From the NCBI GenBank assembly GCA_016748015.1, contig JAAOMT010000603.1, forward strand, positions 64,021 through 128,020: DNA of 64,000 bases, read 5' to 3'. Below the pieces are notes generated by a model that was not told where the DNA came from, made no database searches, and saw only the letters and a program-made list of their open reading frames with translations. The position numbers and the translations under genes are program-made. Of the stretch, positions 21,780 to 33,125 are shown one piece after another. How positions within the stretch are numbered: position 1 is the stretch's first letter; the number at the start of each line of letters is the position of its first letter. Origin of the DNA: Geosiphon pyriformis (taxonomy: Eukaryota; Glomeromycota; Glomeromycetes; Archaeosporales; Geosiphonaceae).

Positions 21780-22411
21780 ACTCGGGCATGTTGTTTTTAA
21801 TAGGAGAGTTGTAACTCTTGGGTTTCTCAGTCTAATTTTGCATTGGCTTTTTGGAGCCAATCATTTCTGACAAGGGCTTAATACTGGGGTGCATTCATTA
21901 CAAAAACTTTGACTGGAATAGTAATTCCATCAAGAGTGAATAGAAAATTGTCAATTTCTCCTACTGGAGTTTTTTTCATGCCATTGGCAGTGACAATTAC
22001 TGTTTGAGCTGGTCAGTCAACATTTTTTTTTAACTGTTGTATCAACTGGTAAGTAATAATACTTCCAGCAGATCCATTATCTAAGATTAATTAAATTGGC
22101 TTTCCTTCTACTTCAGCTTCTGTGTACATTACAGTTATGGTTTTTTGCTCATTAGCTGCTGCATTGCTAAGCAAGAATGGTGATTCATTTGCTTTAAATT
22201 TGAAAGGAAAAATATCAGAGAGATTGGCATTTTTGGCAATTCTGGCTGGTGGGATAGTGGTATGGTTTTGAGAAGGGTTTTGTTGTTGTGCTGCAACTCT
22301 ACCTTCCGAGAGTGCAGTATGGTGAAAATTCTGTTCTTTTGGTATTGTAAGATAACTGGGTTGAGTATTATAGTGGTTGGGTCTTAGTTGAGTTAAATTC
22401 CAAAGAACCAA
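21780..22411 (-). pseudogene. RT4 retropepsin-like protease
   Basis: Protease segment with TVMYTEAEVEGKPI, then a stop, then LILDNGSAGSIITYQL. The catalytic Asp is kept, but the following Ser or Thr is Asn. It continues with TANGMKKTPVGEIDNFLFTLDGI and YxALVRNDWL. Further stops lie near 22015, 21880 and 21830. Upstream it joins the Pro/Gln-rich end of gag; downstream VPATCGTFNKQ leads into the cysteine module. Confidence 0.75.
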
Positions 22412-22429
22412 TTAGTTGTTCGAATTGAT

Positions 22430-24157
22430 TCTGTTGTTGTTTACTTGGTATTGGTTTTGTGGTGTGAATTGATTTTGCTGAATCATTTTTCAAACAGGTA
22501 CTTAATAATGTTGGATGGGTGGTTGTTGGTATTGCTGTTGAATTGGCTGTGGAGCAGATTAATAATAGTTACTTTGGTATTGGGCTCTTGGTAGATAGTA
22601 AGCTGGTGGTGGAGGTTGATAATAAAACTGCTGTAGTAGAGAGTAATATTAATTACTCCTATTTTGTTGGTCTCATTGTAGCTTTCTGCAGTCTCTTTTC
22701 CAGTGGCCAGGAATTCCACAGTAATGGCAATTTTGAGACTGGTTATTAGAGAATAATGTAAAGTTGTTTTGATTTCGTTGTTGGAGTGGCTGATATCTTT
22801 GGGGTTGCTGTTGTTATTGGTTGGTAAAATAGTTTTTGACTTTCTTTGTAAGTTGGTCGATTTTTTCTTCAGCTGCTAAGCTGGTTTCTCCAATGGCCAA
22901 GTTTACAAGTTTGGTGCGATTGGCCTCTTTTATGGCCATTTTGTATCTCTTTGCATGCTGTATGGCAGAGTTTAAATCTTCTGGGACATATGGGCAAACT
23001 TTTTTAATTAGTTTATCCTTTAGACCAGCAATAAATTAATCTAAGATTTGGGCATCAGAATAATAATCATTAGTTTCAAGTTGGCAAATTCATCTGAGAA
23101 GTTTGTTGAATTTCCCAATATAAGTTATGACAGATTCAGAGAGTTCTTGTTTGATATTGCAAAAATAATTTCGAAGTGTAATTGAGGTGTTGTTATCAGT
23201 AAATTGTTCTAAGAAGGCAGTTTTGAAAACTGTCCAGTCATCAAAAAGGGTGGTCAAGTTTTCGAACCATTTGCCTGCTGTTCCTTTGAGAAAGTAAGGA
23301 ATTGTTCTTAACATTCTGGCAGCATTCCATCCATTTGCATCTCCAGCTTTGATCACTTGGTCGAGCCATTCTTGAGGACTGGTCTCAATATTTTCTCCAT
23401 TAAATTCAGGGATTTTTGTGATGTATGCTGTTATTTTGTTTTCATTTTCTGAGTCTTCTGTTTCTTGTTCTGATTCAGTCTCTTCACTTCGATTTTCTGC
23501 TAAGTAGTCAATAAGGTTTGTGCTGGTTAATATTGGTTTTTGTTGTTGAATAGGGCTTTTGGGTGACTGAAGATCTTCTATTCTTGAAAACCAAATAAGT
23601 GGTAAGCTTGGTATTTGCAGTTGGACAAGTAAAACTGGAAATGGTGTGATTAAGAGTGGTAATTTAAAGCTGGTTTCTTGTTTTGGAGTTTGTAAATGTT
23701 TGGCAGTGGTTTTAAGTGTATTGGAAGTAGTTCTGAGTTTTTGTTTCCTTTTTCCTTTTCCTTCTTCTGTTTCCATTCAAAACTAAAAAAAAATTTCTGT
23801 TCTACTGAGTAATTCTCTTCACAATACTGAATGATATTGAAGTTGAGTTCTTGGAAGTATGTTTCAAGTGTTTGACTGTTAAAATTCTGAGTGTTTAGAC
23901 AAGAGTGATGTACTAAGCTTTCATATAAGTTGTGTCTAACTTCTGAAATGTTGTAGTCTTCAAGAAGATAATTGTTGATGCAATTTTCAATGTACTGGTA
24001 AAGTGTTTTCTTGAATGTTTCAATTCCGTCTGAGATGTCAAATCTCTGCTTGCAGGGGGTGTAGATTGACTGATAATACTCTAGAGTTCTTGAATCTGTT
24101 TGAGTCGCCACTTTTGAAGTTGTTGTCACTGTGTTATTTCTGTGAAAGAGCACCAAA
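22430..24157 (-). pseudogene. RT4 gag
   Basis: Gag polyprotein starting close to the PBS. An N-terminal helical region (23650-24156, one frame) overlaps a second frame from 23776 onward, implying an indel near 23780. The second frame has an acidic Glu-rich stretch and then the capsid core (23090-23400: WLDQVIKAGDANGWNAARM, IPYFLKGTAGKWFENL, FKTAFLEQFTDNN). An intact CCHC knuckle CHYCGIPGHWKRDC is encoded at about 22690-22736, in a frame different from the long minus ORF there. Stops and the shift make it a pseudogene. The start codon is uncertain. Confidence 0.8.
24138..24155 (-). promoter_or_regulatory. RT4 primer-binding site
   Basis: In minus sense the LTR is followed by TT and TGGTGCTCTTTCACAGAA. 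The same block occurs in RT3 (TGGTGCTCTCCCACAGAA). The leading TGG fits a tRNA CCA end, but the primer tRNA cannot be named. Confidence 0.5.
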
Positions 24158-25131
24158 TATTACTGGAGGTTTTTGGTCTTTTCTTAGCTCTTGTATGTTT
24201 GTTGTAATACTGTTAATTCGTGATTATGGAAAGTGTTTGAACTTCCAATAACTGAATTTTTATTCTTTTGAATTATCTCTTATAATTCAAATTGCTGGGC
24301 TTATAGTGAAATGGCCAATTCCGTGCCAGTTACTTGTATAGTTACATTGTAGTAAATGTCAACTCTTTTCCAGGAATTGCTTGTCTGGAAGCTCACTAAA
24401 AATATGTAGTTACTTTGCTATGAAAGTTAACTCTTCTACAGGAATCTTGTCTGTAGGCTACTCTAATGATTGTAATAAGAAAAGAAAAATAAAAATAAAA
24501 GAAATGTAAAAGAAATAGGATTTTCTCAAGGGAAACATTTTTTATCCAGGCCTGAAGTCACTAACAGTTTACTGAAATTGGTAGCTAATTAATTTCGAAA
24601 TGTTAGTTGGGTTTTGGGGATTTTCTAAGTACAATAATTAAAGAATTTGGTTTTTTTGAATTATTTGATATTTATTTTTTTTTGTGTGTATAGGAACGGT
24701 TTTAAGAGATAAATCTAAAGTAAGATATATTTTCTCGAAAAAAAAAGCTCTTCTTTTATACAACTTGTCATAACACTATTTTATGAACTTGAACTTTGCT
24801 ATTTTCTACAATTTCACTGAACTAAAGATATATTTTGGCGAACTACAAGTTATTTCTATGAACTATTAAATATTTCGGTGAACTATCAATTATTTTAGTG
24901 AATTTTTATAAATTTCGGTGAACTCTTAAATGTTACATAGTTCGGAGTATTGCATGATTGATCATCGCAATTAGGTTACATTTATGTTATGTACAAATTG
25001 GGTTATTAATTAAATAATAATTTTGGATATTTTGCTAAATGTAATAAGTGATAATTTGAAATACTAATTAATGATAAGAATTATAAGGGTAATTTCATGC
25101 TAAGCAATATCTCTAATTTTGTCTGGTAACA
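24158..25131 (-). repeat. RT4 5' LTR (974 bp)
   Basis: The segment begins TATTACTGGAGG (TGTTAC with one G-to-A change) and ends CTGGTAACA. It aligns along its length with 15335-16305, with small indels and mostly transition differences. Six 20-base units lie at about 24813-24932 within U3. Confidence 0.93.
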
Positions 25132-25510
25132 TCGTTCATAAAGTGTTTTTCCAATATAAAAATATCTATATATAAAAGTATGTTCATTGTTCTGTTCATT
25201 AAGAAATAGTAGAAGTTTTTGTTGTATTGTGGCATTTGGTGGAATGTCAATAGGAGCAAACAAAAGATTTTCTTTTAGTGCTTGCTTCAAAAGTTTTGGT
25301 AATTGATTTTCAGAGTAACTTTTTGTTTTTTTTCTATAGAAGTGATAGTTCTAAGAATTATTTACTACTGGGACTGTGGTTTTTTTCTGAATATAATTAA
25401 TTTGACTTCTATTGATTGTTATGGATAAGTCAGGAAGTGTTTTCAAAGCTAACATTAATTTTTGGGATATTTGTTAAATATTTCGAGGAATAATTATGAT
25501 AAAAATGACT
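25132..25510 (-). pseudogene. RT3 ORF3, N-terminal part (split by RT4)
   Basis: Homologous to the first half of the RT4 ORF3: QISQKLMLALKTLPDLSITI, PPNATIQQKLLLFLNEQN and FIYRYFYIGKTLYER, cut at the TCGT site. A stop follows near the N-terminus and another near 25370. With 15009-15334 it makes up the whole ORF. The adjacent bases 25132-25135 are the right copy of the target duplication. Confidence 0.75.
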
Positions 25511-25664
25511 AATTAATAAACAAAATTTGAAAAAAAATAAAAAAATTTATTTTTGGATATAGGGTTTTTATTTGTTTTTGGGTTTGAATGTTTCTTCTAA
25601 TTATTTATTATTTTTAATTATGTTTTGTGTATTTTAAAAGAGTTTGTGAAAAATGTTAAATTAA

Positions 25665-27040
25665 GTGTTCAAGTTTGGTTGTTGTTCTATTATAATTACT
25701 GGTTCTAAATTTTGGAAAATATCTTTAGGATTAATTAAAGAGGAATGTGTACCAATTTGTGAAATTAATGATTCAAGATTGTTTCTGAAATGATAGTGTT
25801 TCAATCTATCTCCATGTGCAACTTTTGCTAGTATTTTGTTATCAAGTCTTAACTTGTATGATCTATTGCCTAAAATTTCATAGATATAAAATAGTCTATC
25901 CTATTTAGGCTCAAATTTTCCACTTTATTGTTTTTTAGCCTTAGTTCTGTGTAAGAAAACTTTATTTCCAACTTTAAATTCGTTGGTAACTGGTGGCAGT
26001 TTGTTGTCATGCCTTTCTTTTTGTTGAACTTGAGAGTGTTTAATATGAGTGGCTGCTATGTGTTTCTTTTCTTTCAATATACTAAGGAGAGTGTAGGTTT
26101 TTCTTTGGAATGTTTTTTGGAAGTTTTCTTTATTAATTGGTTGTACTGAATATGTTTTTACTGTGAAATTAATTGGTAGTGTTGCTGTCCTTCCATAAAT
26201 AAGATCAAATGGTGTGTTTCATAGTATCTTGTTTTAGTGTTCTGTATGCTAGTAATACTGATAGAATAAAGATATCCCATTTCTGCTCAAAATCTGTTGA
26301 AACTTTGGCTAAAAATTCACACAATGTTTTGTTAAAACATTCTACAAGTTTATTTGTTTGGGAGTGATAAGGTGATAATAAAGATCTTTTGACATTGAAT
26401 TGTTCACAAATTTCTTGTATCAAATTGTTCACAAAATATGTTCCTTGATCAGATAAGAGTTCAATTGAATATCCATGTCTACAAATAATGTCTTCATAGA
26501 TGAAATTTGCTACTGATTTTGCATCTGCTCTTTGGATGGCTCTAGTTTTAAGCCATTTGGTAAAATAATCTATTGCAACTGCAATATAATGATTTCCTTG
26601 AATTGTAATAGGTAATGGTCCGACTAAATCAATTCCAACTCTGTCAAAAGATTGTTCAACTTTAATTGGATTTAAAAAGTAAGTTCCTCTTCTTTTTTGA
26701 CAACTATCACAAGATTCTACATATTGTCAAATGTCTTTTTACATGTTGGGCCAAAAATAATGTTCAAAAGTTCTTTGAATTGTTTTATTTCTTCTCAAGT
26801 GTGCTAAAAATGAATCTGTGTATATGTTGTATAGGATTGTTTCTTTTTCAGTTTCCTGTATTAGTCTGAGTGGTTGGTTTGGGTTTCTATGATTTTTGTA
26901 ATAGATTTTGTTATGATGTATGAAATATTGTTTGAATTGGTGTTGTAGTCAATGTTTTTTACTTGGAGACCAATTTTCTGGCATGGTGAGAGTCTCCAAA
27001 TAGTTTTTAAGATTGTTGTAATTTCTGGAATCCATTGTTG
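25665..27040 (-). pseudogene. RT3 integrase
   Basis: Integrase remnant closely related to that of RT4. It has a degraded HHCC region near 26790-26850, a catalytic core with GIDLVGPLP near 26620, LLSDQGTYFVNNLI near 26430, SPYHSQTNKLVECFNKTL (Glu kept) and the C-terminal VGNKVFLHRTKA region near 25930. The open piece 26205-26432 covers the end of the core. Several stops (for example near 25895, 26200 and 26715) break the frame. It lies between RNase H and ORF3 as expected. Confidence 0.82.
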
Positions 27041-27059
27041 TTTGGTTATTTTGTTGGTA

Positions 27060-28345
27060 AGTTGGTAAGTTGTGGTGGATTTGTTGTTGGTATTAATTTT
27101 GTCTCATTTTTGAGAGACTATTAACATTGGTGTGTAGTTTTTCTAGTTTGTGGTGTACAATATATTTGTAGTCTGCTAGGAAATCATTCTATCGAGACTG
27201 TTTGGCACTTTGTTCAGTTTTCTTTTTATTGAGTCATTTGAGACCAATATTGTCAGTTATAATATCAAATTCTTTTCTATTCTTCAAGTATTATTGAAAA
27301 TGTTTGAGAACCCAAATAACTGCAATGGCTTCTAATTTGGTTAAGCCATATTTGAGTTCTGTTGGTTTGAGTGTTCTGTTGGCATAAGCAATGACTTGTT
27401 CTTGGCCATTTTCATCCAATTGTGATAAGATAGCACCAAATGCTATATGTGAAGCATTAATGGCTAGTTGGAACCATTTGTTGAAGTTTGGATAAGCAAG
27501 AACTGAAGCTGTTGTTAATTTTGTTTTGAAGATATTAAAGGCTTTCTGTTATTCTTTAGTCCATTGATATGGCATGTTTTTGTTGATAAAATAATTGAGT
27601 GGTTTGGCAATCTCTGAGAATTTTTTTATAAATTTCCAATAGTAGAAGGCTAATCTTACAAATCCTTGTAGTTCTGTGGTATTTCTGGATATTTGAAAGT
27701 TTTTGACAGCATTGATTGTTCTAGGATTTGGTTGGACTTCATCTTTGCTAACAATGTGTCCAAGAAAGATTAAACTTGTTTTTCTAAAGTGACATTTCTC
27801 AATGTTTAACTTTAATTCTGCTTTTCATAATTATTGAAAAACTTCTCCCAGATAAATAAGATGGGCTTTAAAGCTTGATGAGTATACATCAGTGTTATTA
27901 AGATAGACAACTACTGATTGCCATAAGAGTCCTTCATATACAACATTTATGAATTGTTAAAATGTTGCTGGTACATTGCAGAATTTAAAAGGCATAACAT
28001 TGAACTCATAGTTTCCTCCTTGGGTGGTAAATGCTGTTTTAGGTCTATCTTTTGGGTTCATTTCGACTTGCCAGTATCTACTTTCCAAGTCTAAAGTTGA
28101 GAAGAACTTGGCTTTTCCTAAAGCATTTAATATGTCATCAATTCTTGGAAAAGGATAGGCATCTCCAATTGTGACACTATTCAATTGTCAATAGTCAACA
28201 CAAAATCTGATTTTTTTTTTTTGACAAGAACTACTAGTAAGGCCCAAGAACTTCTTGATGGTTGAATCAATTCATTATTAAGCATTCTTTGGGCCTCCTC
28301 TCTAATAAATTGGTGGCTAGCAGATGGAACTTGATAGACTTGTTG
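27060..28345 (-). pseudogene. RT3 reverse transcriptase and RNase H
   Basis: RT with NSVTIGDAYPFPRIDDILNALGKA, FFSTLDLESRYWQVEMNPKDR and TAFTTQGGNYEFNVMPF (open 27957-28184), then the active-site region near 27890-27910 reading YLNNTDVY. Both Asp positions of YLDD are affected, so it should be inactive. RNase H follows, with the Asp and Glu regions recognisable near 27400-27480 and 27330-27370 (ASIAFGAILSQLDENGQEQVI). Stops and frame changes are frequent. RT4 (18540-20040) is a close relative. Confidence 0.82.
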
Positions 28346-28930
28346 TCATTTTGGTGGAGCATCTTTTGTGTGGATCTGATGTTGAACAATATCAGTTTTT
28401 TCAAGGTCATTGTTGTCTTTTGCAAATAAATCTGCAAATTCAGCTATTAGCTGTTTCAATTGTCTTTGTTGTTGAGATTCGAAGGGACCTATGTTGATTT
28501 GAAAGAGTTTTTCTTCCAAAAGGTGGTAGTTTTCTATAGTAAGAATGATGTTTGGATTTGGAAATAGTGTATGTCTTACAATTTCGATGAAATTAGAGAC
28601 AATTTGAGGGTTTTTATCTTGAAAGATATTACTATGTATTATTTCAATCTCTAATTTGTTCAATAAGACAATAGGGTAATTATTAGGATTATAGAATGTA
28701 ACTCAAAATTTTTCCATTCCTTTGGGAATATAAACATTTGGGATTAATATTTCATGCTTCAAACAGATTTATTCATTGGATTCAAAGATTTGTTGGATAA
28801 TGGTGGGTTTTGAGCAAGTGTAAATTTTGTGATATTCACTAAAAGATGAAATGGTAATTGGTTGAGAAAGTTGAAGAATCTGGTAAGATTCATTCTGTGT
28901 ATTGAGAGCTATGTTTATTGGAACTGTACA
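28346..28930 (-). pseudogene. RT3 connector between dUTPase and RT
   Basis: An open piece (28346-28663) carries EIVRHTLFPNPN, LFQINIGPFESQQQRQLKQLIAEFADLFA and TDIVQHQIHTKDA, the RT N-terminal extension found in all copies. Upstream, a weakly kept stretch has LIPNVYIPKGM-like sequence with stops near 28690 and 28770. No catalytic motif lies here. Confidence 0.7.
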
Positions 28931-29914
28931 TTATTCAGTTGAACCAAAACCTTGTATTCCTCTTTTACTTTTTCCCAATTGTTTTCTGTTGTCAACTAAT
29001 TGTAAACCCGAAATATTGATTAAAGGTAAGTAAATTGCTTGGGCAATTTTTTCAGTATGTTTAATCTTAAATGGTTTGTCTGTTTTATTCTGCAACATGA
29101 TGGTAATGTCTCCAGTATATCTTACATCTATGACTCCTCCTCTAATGTTGATTTTTTTGCTTGCCAATAATGATTTAAATGCAATTTGAACCATTGCTCC
29201 AGGTGGAATTTCAAAAGTGATTTTGAGATTGATTTTTGTCAAGAACTTTGGTTGGAGAACCAAAGTATCTTTTTCTGGATATCTTAGATCATATTCAGCA
29301 TCAATTTCGTGTGCTTTTTTTGGTTTAATTCTTTGGCCATGGTTGTCAAAATATTTGAGTTGTAGAGATAGTTGATTTTCAAAAAAATAGATGGGAGTAG
29401 TTGGTAGTTCTTCTATTAGTTCAGATACTCCAAATTCAATTTCTTTTTTATTATTCTTATTTGGCAGAGGAATACTAAGAGCATAGCATTCTAAACACCA
29501 TTGGTTATCACAAGACATAACATATTCTTCACATAATTGAATGTTTATTTGCTCTAATTGTTGAATTTGAGCTTCTTTGGTTGAATATGTATGACTTGCA
29601 ATTTGGTGGTAGGTTTCTACTTCATTTTTATAATCAAATCCAGCTAATTCTATAGTATACTCAATATATTCAGCTTCTTTTATTTGGTGGACATCTTCTT
29701 GGGTGGCTTCATTGATTAATGCTATTGCTAAGTCAAAAATTATTTTAGCATTATGAGGGTAGTGGTAAAGTTTATTGAAAGCACTGTTGTATGCTGCATC
29801 AAATAGTGTTTTTCTTCTGACTTTTTCCGAAATTGATAGAGCATATTGGCAGGTTTGATCACATACTTCTTTTCTCATTGCAACATTAATCCAGTTGTAT
29901 TCTTCTGGTAGCAT
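28931..29914 (-). CDS. RT3 cysteine module (second half) plus dUTPase, open segment
   Basis: An open segment of 327 codons. The first part is the cysteine module (EYNWINVAMRKEVCDQTCQY, FDAAYNSAFNKLYHYPHN) with the second cluster LCEEYVMSCDNQWCLEC. The second is a dUTPase: motif 1 EIDAEYDLRYP, motif 2 AFKSLLASKKI, motif 3 GGVIDVRYTGDI (catalytic Asp and Tyr present), motif 4 EKIAQAIYLPL and motif 5 RGIQGFGST. All five motifs are recognisable, although motif 1 has Glu for Gly. It shows directly that module and dUTPase are one continuous polypeptide. The apparent start is internal to the polyprotein. Confidence 0.85.
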   Translation of the reverse strand: MLPEEYNWINVAMRKEVCDQTCQYALSISEKVRRKTLFDAAYNSAFNKLYHYPHNAKIIFDLAIALINEATQEDVHQIKEAEYIEYTIELAGFDYKNEVETYHQIASHTYSTKEAQIQQLEQINIQLCEEYVMSCDNQWCLECYALSIPLPNKNNKKEIEFGVSELIEELPTTPIYFFENQLSLQLKYFDNHGQRIKPKKAHEIDAEYDLRYPEKDTLVLQPKFLTKINLKITFEIPPGAMVQIAFKSLLASKKINIRGGVIDVRYTGDITIMLQNKTDKPFKIKHTEKIAQAIYLPLINISGLQLVDNRKQLGKSKRGIQGFGSTE

Positions 29915-29929
29915 ATCTTCACATGTGAG

Positions 29930-30276
29930 GCAAAGAGTGTTGTCCCATTTTCTACTCCTTTTTAGGGATCCAAATCATTCTTTATAGCATGCTTTGCGAA
30001 AGTAGCAGATGCGAATTCATATTCCTCTTCTGAAAAAATACATGCTCTTATTGATAAAAGTTTTTTGTTGCAATCTTTGCATTTGAGTGGAATGTAAGGT
30101 GGTTTTTTTTGTGGTTTTGGTGTGGAATACCTAACTTTCTTCCATCCTCTTGATTCTTCAAAAATCTCCTGTTCTGTTTTCTCAGTCCAATTGGATGTTA
30201 ATCCAAGTGCCATATAAGTTTTAGTAAGTAGCATTTCCTTTTTCTTCTCAAATTCAAACACTGGAGCTTTTTTCAA
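29930..30276 (-). pseudogene. RT3 cysteine module, first half
   Basis: Contains WKKVRYSTPKPQKKPPYIPL followed by KCKDCNKKLLSIRACIF, the first Cys pair of the module. A shift of frame near 30020 then moves the YYC-type pair out of frame, and the following CLTCEDMLPEEYNW block sits in the next frame. It joins the 28931-29914 segment after this shift. Otherwise it closely matches RT4 21560-21706. Confidence 0.7.
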
Positions 30277-30299
30277 TTGTTTGTTAAAAGTACCATAAG

Positions 30300-30867
30300 T
30301 AGCAAGTACTATGGTGTATTATCCTTGATATGAGATTTTAAGTTTTTGAGTTTCCCAATCTAACTTTGCATTGGTCTTGAGAAGCCAATTATTTCTGATA
30401 AGAGCTTGGTATTAGGATACATCTATGACTAGAACTTTGACTGGAATGATGATTCCATCAATAGTAAATAGGAAATTGTCAATTTCTCCTACTGGTGTTT
30501 TTTTCATACCATCTGCTGTAACAATTACTGTTTAAGCTGGTCTGTCAACATTTCAATTGAGTTGTTGCATTAATTGGTAGGTGATAATACTTCCAGCTAA
30601 TCTACTGTTTAAGATTAGCCAAATTGGTTTTTCTTCTACTGTAGCTTCAGTGTATATGGCAGTGATAGCTTTTTGTTCATTAACTGCTGTATTATTAAGC
30701 AAAAATGGTGATTCATTTGCTTCAAATTCAAATGGGAATATATCTGAGAAGTTGGCATTTTGGGCAATTTGGGCTAATAGAATAGTATTGTTGGAAGAAT
30801 TTGATTTTAGTGCTGCAATTTTACCTTCAGAAAGTGCAGATTGTTGAAAATTTGATCTTTCAGGCAT
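30300..30867 (-). pseudogene. RT3 retropepsin-like protease
   Basis: Protease domain with FEFEANESPFLLNN, ITAIYTEATVEEKPIWLIL, then NSRLAGSIITYQLMQQL. Asp-Ser-Gly is Asn-Ser-Arg, so the catalytic Asp is lost. It continues with TVIVTADGMKKTPVGEIDNFLF and YQALIRNNWLLKTNAKLDWE. Stops fall after QQLN and in VDRPA-stop-TV. Compared with RT4 it keeps the Trp codons of KPIWLIL and LDWE, so the stops in RT4 there are derived. Confidence 0.75.
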
Positions 30868-30879
30868 TATAAGATAACT

Positions 30880-33120
30880 GGATTGAGTGTGGTAGTGATT
30901 GGGTCTTTGTTGACCAGAATTTCAGAGAACTAACTGGTTATTTGAGTTGATTCTGTTGTTGTTATTCTGAAATTGATTTTGAGGTGTGAATTGGTTATGT
31001 TAAATCAATCTTTTGGCTGATACTTAATATTGTTGAGTGGGTGGTGTTTGATATTGCTGAATTAGTAAAGGTTGCTGATATTGTTGCTGCATTGGTTGTG
31101 GGGCTGGTTAATAGTAACTGTTTTAATTTTGTGGTCTTGGTAAATAATAAGTTGGTGGTGGAAGTTGGTAGTAAGATTGTTGTAATGGAGGATAATGTTG
31201 ATTATTCCTGTTTTGTTGGTCTTTTTGTAATTTTCTATAATCTTGTTTCTAGTGTTCTGAGATTCCACAATAATGACAATTTTGAAGTTGGTTGTTAGAT
31301 GATAATCCAAAGTTGTTTTGGTTGCATTATTGTAATGGTTAATATTTTTGTGGTTGCTGCTGCTGTTGTTGTTGATTGGTAAAATAGTTTTCAATCTTTT
31401 TTGTAAGTTGATTTATTTTTTCTTTAGCTACTGAGCTGGTTTTTCTAATAGCTAGGTTGACAAGTTTGGTGTGGTTTGCTTCTTTCATTGCTATTTCATA
31501 GTTCTTTGCATGTTTAATGGCAGTTACTAAGTCTGCTAGTGCATGTAGACAGACTTTTTTAATCAATTTGTCCTTTAATCCTGCTATAAACTGATCCAGA
31601 ATCTGAGCATTAGAATAATAATTATTGGTTTCCAATTGTCAAATTTGTCAAAGAAGTTTGTTGAATCTCCTAAGATAGGTTATGACAGTTTCAGATGTTT
31701 CTTGTTTAATATTGCAGAAGCAATTGCGAAGAGTAATAAAGGTGTTGTTGTCAGTGAATTATTGTAAGAAAGCATCTTTGAATGCTTGCCAGTTTTCAAA
31801 TGGTTCTTCTAAGTTTTCAAACTATTCTCCTGTAGTTCCTTGGAGAAAGTATGGAATTGCTTTGAGTATTCTTGTTGCATTCCAACCATTTGCATCTCCT
31901 GCTTTCTGGGCTTTGTTAAGCCATTCTTGAGAACTGGTATTATTGTCTTTACCAGTGAATTCTGGGATTTTTGCAATATAAACAGTTGCTATTTTTTCTT
32001 CATTTTCTATAGTTTCTTCTTGTTCTGATTCAGTTTTTTTACTTTCCAAGTTTTCTGAATGATTACTTTCATTTTTCTGTAAGTACTCAATAATATTGGT
32101 GCTTGTTGATATGAGTTTCTGCTGTTAAGTAAGATTTCTAAGTAATTGAAAATCTTCTAGTCTGGAGAAACAGTTAAGTGGTGAATTTGGTGTTTGTGGT
32201 TGAGCAAATAAAATTGGAAATGGTGTAATAGAAAGTGGTAATTTGATACTGGTTCCTTGTTCAGGTGTTTGTAAGTGTTTGGTAATTGTTTTTGGTAGTG
32301 TTAGAGTGTTTGGAGTGGTTCTTGAGTATTGTTTCACTTTTTGTTTGTCTTTGTTGTTTGTTTCTGTTTCTGATTCAAAGTCAAAAGAGTATTTGGATTG
32401 TACTAAATATTTTTCTTCACAATACTCAAAAATATTAAAATTAAGTTTTTGGAAGTAGGTAGCAAGTGTTTTATTGTTCAGGTCTTCTGTTCCCAATTGT
32501 GAATAGTGCACTAAATTTTTGTAGAAATTGTTTCTGACTTCTGAAATGTTGTAGTTTCCAAAAAGAGTGGTTGAGCAAATAAAATTGGAAATGGTGTAAT
32601 AGAAAGTGGTAATTTGATACTGGTTCCTTGTTCAGGTGTTTGTAAGTGTTTGGTAATTGTTTTTGGTAGTGTTAGAGTGTTTGGAGTGGTTCTTGAGTAT
32701 TGTTTCACTTTTTGTTTGTCTTTGTTGTTTGTTTCTGTTTCTGATTCAAAGTCAAAAGAGTATTTGGATTGTACTAAATATTTTTCTTCACAATACTCAA
32801 AAATATTAAAATTAAGTTTTTGGAAGTAGGTAGCAAGTGTTTTATTGTTCAGGTCTTCTGTTCCCAATTGTGAATAGTGCACTAAATTTTTGTAGAAATT
32901 GTTTCTGACTTCTGAAATGTTGTAGTTTCCAAAAAGATAGTTGTTGAGGCAATTTTCAATATATTAGTATACTGATTTTTTGACAACTTCAATTCCGTCT
33001 GGGATGTTGAATCTTTGCTTGCAATGAGTGTAAATTGACTAATAATACTCTAGAGTTGTTGTGTCTGGTGTGGTCACCACTTTGAATTTGTTGTTACTAT
33101 ATTATTTCTGTGGGAGAGCA
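30880..33120 (-). pseudogene. RT3 gag, with a tandem duplication
   Basis: Gag with an N-terminal region near 32510-33110, an acidic linker near 31990-32100, the capsid core (31822-32049: WLNKAQKAGDANGWNATRI, IPYFLQGTTGE), a helical region (31339-31635) and a damaged knuckle near 31240-31290, where the last Cys is Tyr and a Trp codon is a stop. A 371-bp exact duplication (32196-32937) repeats part of the N-terminal region and shifts the frame. Close match to RT4 gag. The start is uncertain. Confidence 0.78.
32196..32937. repeat. Perfect tandem duplication, 2 x 371 bp, in RT3 gag
   Basis: Units 32196-32566 and 32567-32937 read as identical base for base. Each ends in TTCCAAAAAGA and begins GTGGTTGAGC. 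Because 371 is not a multiple of three, the frame shifts. Perfect identity in such decayed surroundings implies a very recent event or an assembly artefact. Confidence 0.92.
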
Positions 33121-33123
33121 CCA
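33106..33123 (-). promoter_or_regulatory. RT3 primer-binding site
   Basis: Minus sense: LTR end GTAACA, TT, then TGGTGCTCTCCCACAGAA. Same position and start as in the other elements. Confidence 0.5.
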
Positions 33124-33125
33124 AA

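Larger units (their letters stand above)
15335..25131 (-). mobile_element. RT4: Ty3/gypsy element nested in RT3
   Basis: The 9,797-bp insert has LTRs of 971 and 974 bp and a perfect TCGT target duplication (15331-15334, 25132-25135). Removing it restores the RT3 ORF3. All domains of the family are present on the minus strand, mostly in one frame. It is the third nesting level (RT2 holds RT3, which holds RT4), so it is the youngest of this stack. RT4 belongs to the same family as RT3. Its pol has several stops, yet ORF3 is fully open. Confidence 0.93.
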
